Assembly (NCBI GenBank): GCA_949128115.1
Contig: OX421965.1
Coordinates: 33,227,681-33,291,680 of the forward strand
Length of the DNA: 64,000 nt
Reading direction: 5' to 3'
Source: Anaspis maculata
Taxonomy: Eukaryota > Arthropoda > Insecta > Coleoptera > Scraptiidae
Shown: in pieces, positions 56,892-64,000 of the stretch
How positions within the stretch are numbered: position 1 is the stretch's first letter
How the letters are laid out: each line of letters starts with the position of its first letter
Notes under the pieces: generated by a model
What the model was told of the DNA's origin: nothing
Database searches by the model: none
The model's input: only the letters and a program-made list of their open reading frames with translations
Program-made: the position numbers and the translations under genes

Positions 56892-57774
56892 CGGAATATG
56901 TCATCTCCGCACGCCACCATACCATCCACAATCAAATGGACAGGCTGAGCGGTTCGTGGACACTTTCAAGAGAGCCATAAAAAAACTTGACACGGGGGAA
57001 GTTGGAAGACACTTGAACACCTTCCTGGCAAGTTACAGAAGTACACCGAACAGAAGCGCTCCTGAAGGCCGATCACCGGCAGAAGTAATGTTTGGAAGAC
57101 CGGTGAGAACCACATTGGATCTTATTAAACCATTCCTGAAGCAAAAGGAGAAAAGTAGCAAGACCGACAACGTCAAGACAGCCCAAGCACATTATTTCGA
57201 TCGTAAACATGGAGTTAAACAAAAAGTCTTTGTTCCAAACGACTCTGTTTACGTTAAGGTCTATGCCGAAAATCATTTTACTTGGGTTCCAGGCCGAGTA
57301 GTCGAGAGGATGGGCAGCGTCATCTATAACATCCTTCTAGAAGATCATGCTCGAGGTAATCGCCTCATTCGAGCCCACGCCAATCAGGTCCGGTCCCGTC
57401 AACGCGTGACGGCTTGTGGCGTGGCGTCGCGGAATCGTCCGATGCCTCTTGAGGTTCTTTTGGATGCATTTGATGTTCCGAACACAAGATTAGAAGCTGT
57501 GCGACTCCCCGGAGTCCAAGAAAAGTCTCCTGACATCGTGGCTCTAGCGTCGTTATCGCCTTCGACATCAGCGTCATTGCCGTCTCCGACGGTGGCATCA
57601 TCACCGCCTCCGACGTCAGCATCGTCACCGTTTCCGACAGTAACGTCATCACCATCTGCGGCGGCGCAGTCATTGCCGTCCCCGACAATAGCACCATCAT
57701 CTCCGACAGCGCTGAGAAGGTCCAATCGCGAACGACGACCGCCCTCTCGCCTCCAGGATTATCGGCGAACCTAA
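56884..57774 (+). pseudogene. Integrase C-terminal part in the +1 frame
   Basis: Continues from the broken gag-pol in the next frame: YHPQSNGQAERFV contains the third catalytic residue (Glu, codon at 56946), and the C-terminal region follows. The tail is low-complexity Ser/Pro/Thr (57545-57700) and ends RRSNRERRPPSRL, a common closing motif of such polyproteins. The frame change lies at about 56883, next to repeated GACC, and fits a small deletion. The frame has no start codon of its own in a sensible place. Confidence 0.8.
57545..57705 (+). repeat. Minisatellite encoding the Ser/Pro-rich tail
   Basis: Degenerate units of about 24-30 bp (TCATCACCGCCTCCGACGT and variants) encode repeating S-P-P-T/P-T-V-A-S residues. 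In the other strand the same repeat yields an Asp/Gly-rich frame that is not a gene. Confidence 0.7.
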
Positions 57775-57783
57775 AGGGGGAGG

Positions 57784-57986
57784 TGTTGGCAGCCGTGTTG
57801 ACAGCCGTGCACCACTGCACACCCTAACGTGTCAGCTGACATTGACAGCACAGAAGATAAGAAGAGAAGACGTCGTTGCTTGTACAATTTTATTACACGA
57901 TTTGTATATTTGAGAATATATATTTTTACCAGAGCCATCTCTCATTATTCAGAGCCGAGATCAGCAAGATAAGCGAAAACGTCACA
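57784..57986 (+). repeat. 3' LTR
   Basis: 203 bp, identical to the 5' LTR, followed directly by the GTAAT target duplication. Confidence 0.93.
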
Positions 57987-59100
57987 GTAATGGTCATAAT
58001 TAACAATCTAAATGCAAAAATAACCGTTCTCATTTAGTAAATTTTTTGTGTTAGACACTAGGAAATGTAAAACCTATTTTTACGAGTTTTATAGCACTTC
58101 GGGGATCACCACGACCAAAATGACCATGTAAAGATGAATATGGAGCTTTCAAACCACTCCATTATCTTGTTTGATCTACTTGGCACTTGTGCATATTTGA
58201 AAATAATCTCTACTACCGAAATTTACCCATTAGAAAAAGGAACAGCGATTCAAAAACGAAAAATCCATCGAATAAACAAATTTTACAAACTTATCCCATT
58301 TTTTCATGATAATATTTATTATACTTCAGAAATGACTGATGAAGAATGAAAATGGTTCCGGAATTCATCTCCAACAAGATATTGGATGGTTTTGAAACTC
58401 CATATTCATCTTCACAATGAACATTTCGGCCCTGGTAAGCGCCAAAGTGCTGTAAAACTCGTAAAAATGGATTTAATATTTCCTTATGGTCAGTTAAAGA
58501 AAGTCACTCACTAAGAACGGTTATTTTTGCACTCAGATTATTGACTATGACCATTACTACAAGTTGCAATTATTGATTCCCCACTCACTCTATAATGACC
58601 GAATTCAAGATGGCGGCCTCGATGGCGGTCATGAGGAAAAAATTAGTTGACTGTCATATTTTCAAAAATAGTAGGCGGGGACGGTGGCAACACATAACAC
58701 ATCACATTTCATTACTGAGGTCATTCTTCGTGAAAATGGAAAATTTCATCCGAATATCTTGGAGAAAGAAATCACTGATTTATTGGAAAATGTCCATTTT
58801 TATGAAACCGACCCACTAAATTCGAAATATTTCTAAAACAGCTGCAGATATTCAGACGCGGCTTGTTTCAACTTGATAAGCATTGAATTGCGAACCTACT
58901 TGCTGATTTCCATGACTACAACTTTTTTGGTTCATGAGTTGAAGTTTTCGCATTTTTGATCAGCCTGTATACGGCGTCTGCACGAACCGTCATCTTGGTT
59001 CCACCTTTTAAAATGGAGGTATGGGTACATATAACATTCGTACCAAGTGGCATCGCGGAATCATTCCGTGCAAGGGTGCAGGCGCTTACCATCCGGACTA

Positions 59101-59794
59101 ATAGATTTTGCCAGCCTAGTACCGCAATACCGCAAACGCTTGGTTTCTGGCGGATTTCGAGGTGTAGAAACTCATCAATGACGGACGGAGGTACGTAAAA
59201 TATAGTAGAACATTTATTTGAAGTATATGGAAAAAACCTCAAGTTTGATTGTAATTCGACTTTTTACACGAGCTCTTTGACTTCCCAGCTTTCGAACCGG
59301 TAGTTAGATTTAGTCGAGGATTCAGTTCAAATTTGACAATATTTTGTTCGGAAGAAACGCTCGAACAGGTCGATTTCTGAAAAAGGAAAGCCGTTTTTCC
59401 ATGACACGTGTCATGATCTACCGTCAACCCCTTGACCCCTAGCCACCCTTAGTATTTTTTTTAAATGGCACCCCATGGCTTAGGGGGGCTCGTTGGAAAG
59501 CTTTTTTCTACCAAGTCATAGCATTTTCTGGGAAATTAGAAATAAAAATCCAGGACAACCGGAAAACATCTACCTACCGCCCAGTGTTGTTGGACGACTT
59601 TGGCGAATAGACCGGTAAAACCCTGATCAGGGAAAAAGCGCAAACAGCTAGCGCTTAAACCAGTTTTGTGCCGGGCCGTCCGACAACACTCCAAAGTTTC
59701 CAAACCTGAAAACCAGAAAATCAAGCAAAGACACTGAAACTCAAACTCAACCGTGGGTGCTAATAACCATGCAGTTGATGCACCCTAACAAAAT

Positions 59795-59833
<39 letters not shown>

Positions 59834-60640
59834 TGCACTATTGAACCTCATATGCCCATGAGACATATTATTCGCTTGTTTTGTTATAACTCCATATTTA
59901 ACCACTGGATTTTGACCAAATTTGGTACACAAAGTGAGTTGATGCACACTTACGAGCTGGTTATGTTGACTTTTGTCACATTTTTTAATTTTCATTTTTT
60001 CACCTAATCTTATTTGAAAAAAAGTTTTTAAATTTTTTGCGAAAGTTCTTATTTTTCAATGCTCAATGCTCTCAACTCCGCAATTACAGGACGATCTTCA
60101 AAGATCCATTTGTTTGGTTTTGTAGTGATAACCTTTGACTTCTTTCACCGATTTTCAGAGTCTATAGCTTATGGTGGAGTTGAAACTTCAAACAAGAGGA
60201 AACGAGGATGACGATAAACTCAAGACAAACGTTTCAAGTACAAAGTTGCTTTGAAAACTGCATTGGATTTTTTGTTTCAACTTGCGAACTTTATGAAGAA
60301 AATTGCCAAGAGTTGCTCTTGTCACTTTTATTCTTCCTCTGCATTATACTATTTCTTGATTAAACTGTCTTCTCAATTTAGATGGAAATGCCCGATTTCG
60401 CGATTTCTCTGAATCCCTTTGTACTTTTATTCTTAAAAAAAAATCCTTCTCCTTTTTCTCTTCCTATTCTTTTCCTATTACGATCACGTTCGTCTTTTTT
60501 AATAATTTCATTTCAAAGAAGAGGGGGGGGGTACTGCAATCTTGAAAAAAACCGTGATCTCCTAGTGGTTGCCCCTCGAACCTTCTGATGAGCAGCAAAA
60601 TTTCACTTTGCACAAGGGCAGCGGAAGGCGTAGGAACGCC
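59101..60640. other. Repeat-rich intergenic region
   Basis: 59235-59340 parallels 35410-35550. 59345-59515 is one diverged module of the 44402 palindrome (GCTCGAACAGGTCGATTTCT, CATGACACGTGTCATGA). 59582-59695 is a small hairpin (GTGTTGTTGGACGAC against GTCCGACAACAC). 59797-59831 is a run of A, followed by a reverse copy of the interior of the 3160 element. 60382-60600 holds a short open frame with a poly-G run; I cannot assign it. Confidence 0.5.
59797..59831. repeat. Poly-A run (~35 bases)
   Basis: An uninterrupted A run on the plus strand, next to a repeat shared with 3300-3400. It may mark the tail of a retroposed copy. Confidence 0.7.
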
Positions 60641-60649
60641 CATGCCGGG

Positions 60650-61211
60650 ACACCAGACGGTGCATCTGTATAACGACCGTTCATTCCAAATAAATTGATT
60701 TTTATCGAAGTCAAGAAATCTTTGGGAATGTAAATGTACCTAGAGCTTGGATTCGTTTTAGACTATTTGCGGATGATGTTAAGGGCAAGTTTCAACCTTT
60801 TCCGGCCCAGAGACACCATATAGCCATAGCCATAAGCCCTGTACTTGTACTATGAACTCTAGTCTCCACCGGTACCCAAGCAAGCACTCTTAAGTGTATC
60901 AACCTGATGAAGCGGCACAGCTGTTGGAAACAGCTTGACCTCAACTTCTTTGACGTGAAATTTTACTGAACGCTCAGTACATAAATATACTCTTGAAAAT
61001 GGCTCATTTGAAGTTACATTAGCCGATAAAACGCGTCGAGAAAAGTTTTATTGTATACCTTACCTACGATTGTTTATAAGCACAATGGACAAATAAAGGC
61101 ATAACGAGAGGCATAATTAATTTTTTTGTGGGTACCTACACAAACATCAGTTAGTTTTTGAGATAGGTACCTACATCTCGCACTACGGTGGTCAAGTAAC
61201 TTTTGAAAAAG
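60650..61211 (+). promoter_or_regulatory. Shared 5' flank, copy E
   Basis: This is the uninterrupted version of the flank seen upstream of C and D. It includes TATAACGACCGTTCATTC, GGATTCGTTTTAGACTATT, CTCAGTACATAAATATACTC (the empty site of the 44402 palindrome), AAACGCGTCGAGAAAAGTTT and AACATCAGTTA. It is the best reference for the ancestral promoter. Confidence 0.6.
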
Positions 61212-61442
61212 ATGTTGGGCTTGACTCTGATGATCTTGTTCGGAGTCAAGAATGTCTGTGGTGACCTCGTTTTGGTCCACGCTGTAAGTTTTCAGCGTTT
61301 TTTGCGACTTGCTATAGGTATTTTCAACTTGTATTAGATTTTCAGGCATGGGAACAGAACAATGGTACCCGGGTTTGCTTATCCCAAGGATCCTTACAAA
61401 GACTACCAGTTTTGGCCCTACGGCTTAGGCCAGCTAACTAAT
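61212..61442 (+). CDS. Histidine acid phosphatase-like, gene E, exons 1-2 (partial)
   Basis: Exon 1 (61212-61283) encodes a signal peptide (MLGLTLMILFGVKNVCG) and LVLVHA. Exon 2 (61338-61442, 105 bp as in A-D) reads IFRHGNRTMVPGFAYPKDPY and ends at a good GTGAGT donor. Compared with C and D, the residues after the signal peptide are altered (GDLV in place of DDPV) and one codon is missing. Exons 3-6 are not in the window: intron 2 runs on through a large palindrome to the right edge. It may be a complete gene with a long intron or a 5' fragment; the window cannot decide. The promoter flank is intact. Confidence 0.65.
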
Positions 61443-62073
61443 GTGAGTATTTAGAACAAACCCTTGAACAAACAGACATTTAGAAAAAATTTTACCCCAT
61501 TTCATCACTAGCTTGTAGAATATGAGACAACAGACCTATATTCAAGTAGGTTCCTACACTCGGCTTGAAAAACCCTGAAACAGGAGGTATTTCAGTAATT
61601 ACGTACTATACTGATTTCATGAATTCAGGCTTTCTTGTCAGTCTTGCAACTGTGATCCTATAACCAACTTTCAACGTTTCGTTTGTTGAAATTTCGGTAG
61701 TGACGGGCGCCAAGTGATTCGAAAACTTATTCGCTATTTACCTGGTTTTTAAATTGGCACTAATGCCCGAATCACTAAAGGCAAAAGGTTACGGTTTCTG
61801 TATTGACGAGAGAGTTTTGAAATAATGAAATGCAGAACAATGAATGATTTGAAGGAATGGTCAGTTTGTGTTGATAAATTTCAGACGAAGAATAATGTCA
61901 AAAATCAATTTCCAAACATAAAAATTTGAGTATCAAACCAGTATAATAACATCGCTTTACAATCAGCTGACATCCAGAACATTAAGCAACTGTTTCAGCC
62001 TCAATTGTCGAGAATTCTTCTTCTCCTCTAGGCTTCAATCATCCACCCCTGCTTTCCTGCTTAATAGGTACAT
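61443..62073 (+). other. Intron 2 sequence of gene E
   Basis: 61443-61660 follows intron 2 of gene D (TAGCTTGTAGAATATGAGA, TTCATGAATTCAGGCTTTCTTGTCA). After about 61665 the similarity ends and the sequence is unassigned. Confidence 0.5.
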
Positions 62074-62075
62074 TA

Positions 62076-64000
62076 GTCCGGATGCTAGTTGCATAAAATG
62101 GAATGAACCTTGCATTTTTTGATGAGAAGATGCTACTTGGTGGAAATGTTCTTTGCATCATACTCTTCCGATCCAGAAAGGTAGTCATCAGCGCCATCCA
62201 TGCCGGCACCGTATACAGGGTGAAACAGAAAAAAAAAGTTGAAAAATTATATTTTAATAACCGAACCATGTGGAGACGTGTAACTTACCACATACATTAA
62301 CTGTTTTATGCTCAGAAGTCACAGCAAACCGTTCTTGATTACCTTGAAACGTCTTTGAAATGTAGGGGAAAAACAGAAAAAAAAACAAAAACACTCTTAT
62401 TTCCATAAATAAGTGATTCTTAGAGATATTGACACAACACTTGGTATTTCTACAAAAAGTAATGTTAGAAATGATACAAGCTGGGTAGCCAATTCCTAAG
62501 CCAACTATTTCCAGAAATACGATGGTCATCTTTTTTTCTTTCTTGAGCACCATCTTGAATCTGCCCTGTGAGGCATCGTTGAAAAAGTGATTGGTTATCA
62601 TATTAATGGTAATATGTAATCATTGCATCGTGAAAACAACCTCCTCATCATAATTTAGTGACCTCTTCGGCGGGAAAGAATTGCCATTCACGTATTTTCT
62701 GGCTCTTCAAAGCTTTAGTGCCCATGATGGCATTTGCAACATCTGAAATGGTAAAATATGTTATGGATTATGAACCTTGATGTACTTTGAGGCAGCCTAT
62801 CAAGTTTTGCAATCATCAATTGAGAAGTGAGGTCTTAAAAGCTGTTTAAACAAAATTTGTTTAATTTTTTTATGGAAAATGCAAAATATTGAATCTTTCA
62901 CCCTTATTTAATCCCTCGTTGAGGATAGCCTGAAACCGAAAGTCTCCAAAATTTTTATGCTAATGGTTCACTGAGAACTGCTCTTCAATGTGTAGTTGTC
63001 AAAATCTGCATAGTTGCGTTCAGATTCCAGACAGAGAGCGACAAAGAAGTTCATGCAGTGAAAAAATACACAACTTTCAATGCAACGGAGAAATCCCGGA
63101 AATGTCCCTTTTAGATAGGCTGCCCGCAATACACAGGTTCTGTAAAACTCTCAAGCGTGGATGAAAGGCTTGAAACATTACTAACTTAAGGCTCTAACAG
63201 AGTACCAAATTGCACATTTATGTCATAAAAAGCAAGGTCTCCAGACAGCTTTCAGTCTAGCTCTGGACTAGTTTTTTCTCGACTGTAATTTATGTCTTTT
63301 TTTACTGCATGAACTTCTTTGTCGCTCTCTGTCTGGAATCTGAACGCAACTATGCAATTTTCGACAACTAAACATTGAAAAGCACTTCCCACTGAACCAT
63401 TATCATGAAAAATTCGGAGACTTTCGGTTTCAGGCTATCCTCAGTGAGGGATCAAGTAAGGGTGAGAGACCCAATATTTTGTATTTTTCTTAAAAAATTG
63501 ACACAAATTTTGTTCAAACAGCTTTTAAAAACAAACCTCTCAATTGATGATGGTGAAACTTGGTAGGCTACCTCAAAGTACATCAAGGTTCATAATGCGT
63601 AACATATTTAACTATTCCAGATGTTGCAAATGCCATCATGGGCCCTAAAGCTTTGAAGAGCCAAAAAATACGTGAATGACAATTTTTTCCCGCCGAAGAG
63701 GTCACTAAATTATGATGAGGAGGTTGTTTTTGCGATGCAATGATTTCATGTTACCATTATTATAATAACCAATCACTTTTTCAACGATGCCTCACAGGGC
63801 AGATTCAAGATGGTGCTCGAAAGGAAAAAAAAGTTGACAATCGTATTTCTAGAAATAGTTGGCTTGGAAATTGGCTACCCAGCTCATATCATTCCTAACA
63901 TTACTTTTTGTAGAAATACTGAGTATTGTGTCAATATCTCGAAGAACTACTTATTTTTGGAAAAAAGAGTGTTCTTGTTTTTTTTTCTGGTTTTCCCCTA
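62076..64000. mobile_element. Composite palindromic element, cut by window edge
   Basis: It begins GTCCGGATGCTAGTTG, related to the outer element at 52618, and is preceded by TA (62074-62075). At 62216 a second element starts with CAGGGTGAAACAG after TA. From 62363 to 64000 the sequence is a near-perfect palindrome about an axis near 63181. Examples are CTGCCCTGTGAGGCATCGTTG (62561) against CAACGATGCCTCACAGGGCAG (63783), and GACAGAGAGCGACAAAGAAGTTCATGCAGT (63031) mirrored near 63307-63336. The right end should lie beyond the window, at about 64147 for the inner element. Confidence 0.8.

Larger units (their letters stand above)
53147..57986 (+). mobile_element. Ty3/gypsy LTR retrotransposon, 4.84 kb
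   Basis: Two identical 203 bp LTRs enclose one gag-pol frame. The target duplication GTAAT is perfect (53142-53146 and 57987-57991). A purine-rich tract (AAAGGGGGAGG, 57773-57783) directly precedes the 3' LTR, and a TGG-starting primer-binding-site candidate (TGGCGACGAAAG, 53351) follows the 5' LTR. Short LTRs, a single frame, two zinc knuckles and no envelope gene fit the Mag/K02A2.6-like side of Ty3/gypsy. LTR identity points to a very recent insertion, although the integrase frame is broken. Confidence 0.92.
52759..58977. mobile_element. Inner foldback element at the centre of the outer one
   Basis: CAGGTGATCAAAAATGC is inverted at the right end (GCATTTTTGATCAGCCTG), with TA on both sides. 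Arms continue with GTCGGTTTCATGGAAATGGAC against GTCCATTTTTATGAAACCGAC, and with CACCGTCCCCGCTCACC against GGCGGGGACGGTGGC. A further mirrored segment lies right of the retrotransposon: ATGGTCATAATTAACAATCT (57990) against ATTATTGACTATGACCATTA (58538). The Ty3/gypsy insertion interrupts it at 53142. Confidence 0.75.
52618..59098. mobile_element. Outer palindromic element, GTCCGGATG ends
   Basis: GTCCGGATGTTAAGCGCC at the left is inverted at the right (GGCGCTTACCATCCGGAC), with TA at 52616-52617 and 59099-59100. The arms are about 140 bp each (52618-52756 and 58980-59098), including GCAGACGCCGTA against TACGGCGTCTGC. The interior is a second foldback that in turn holds the retrotransposon. A related left arm starts at 62076. 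Confidence 0.75.

Noticed and set aside
57399..57820. Asp/Gly-rich and Met/Thr-rich minus-strand frames
   Set aside because: They are produced by the minisatellite that encodes the Ser/Pro tail of the retrotransposon on the other strand.

Overview
This is eukaryotic, almost certainly insect, genomic DNA. It is AT-rich, genes are split into short exons by GT-AG introns, and polyadenylation signals follow stop codons. Two gene families are recognisable: the C-terminal part of a PDGF/VEGF-related factor gene and a cluster of five secreted histidine acid phosphatases of the insect 'venom acid phosphatase Acph-1-like' type. Everything else is repeat-dominated. The species cannot be fixed from this window. 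Everything was read by eye, with no alignment, gene prediction or database search.

Layout. 1-24 kb holds no gene I can support, apart from a GC-rich possible exon near 119-343 and a decayed THAP-domain fragment near 8 kb. It is filled with repeats: three copies of an older repeat family (called R1 here), inverted-repeat elements, hAT-like elements and an interrupted solo LTR. 24.2-25.8 kb carries the last three exons of the PDGF/VEGF-like gene (+). 26.4-27.4 kb is a dead gypsy remnant, followed by a ~700 bp palindrome. 28.5-61.5 kb is the acid phosphatase cluster: gene A (28.6-31.2 kb, +), gene B (34.7-33.0 kb, -), gene C (38.4-40.5 kb, +), gene D (45.5-49.1 kb, +) and gene E (first two exons, 61.2-61.4 kb, +). 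C, D and E sit in duplicated blocks that share promoter, intron and 3' flanking sequence. Between D and E, an intact-looking Ty3/gypsy retrotransposon (53147-57986, identical 203 bp LTRs, GTAAT target duplication) lies inside nested palindromic elements. The last ~1.8 kb is most of another giant palindrome cut by the window edge.

The acid phosphatases share one exon plan: signal peptide exon, RHGxR exon, RST..R exon(s), then exons with the catalytic HD/HE dipeptide and a Cys-rich C-terminus. They are predicted secreted monoester phosphatases. A and B keep a canonical RHGHRTP and HD. C and D carry RHGNR(T/A)M and HE, so that subfamily has diverged at two catalytic motifs.

The most striking non-genic feature is a set of long foldback elements with ends like CAGGGTG and TA target duplications. 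Comparison of the duplicated phosphatase blocks reveals several pre-insertion sites. In three resolved cases one foldback element has inserted at the exact dyad centre of another palindromic element, and a fourth probable case runs off the right end.
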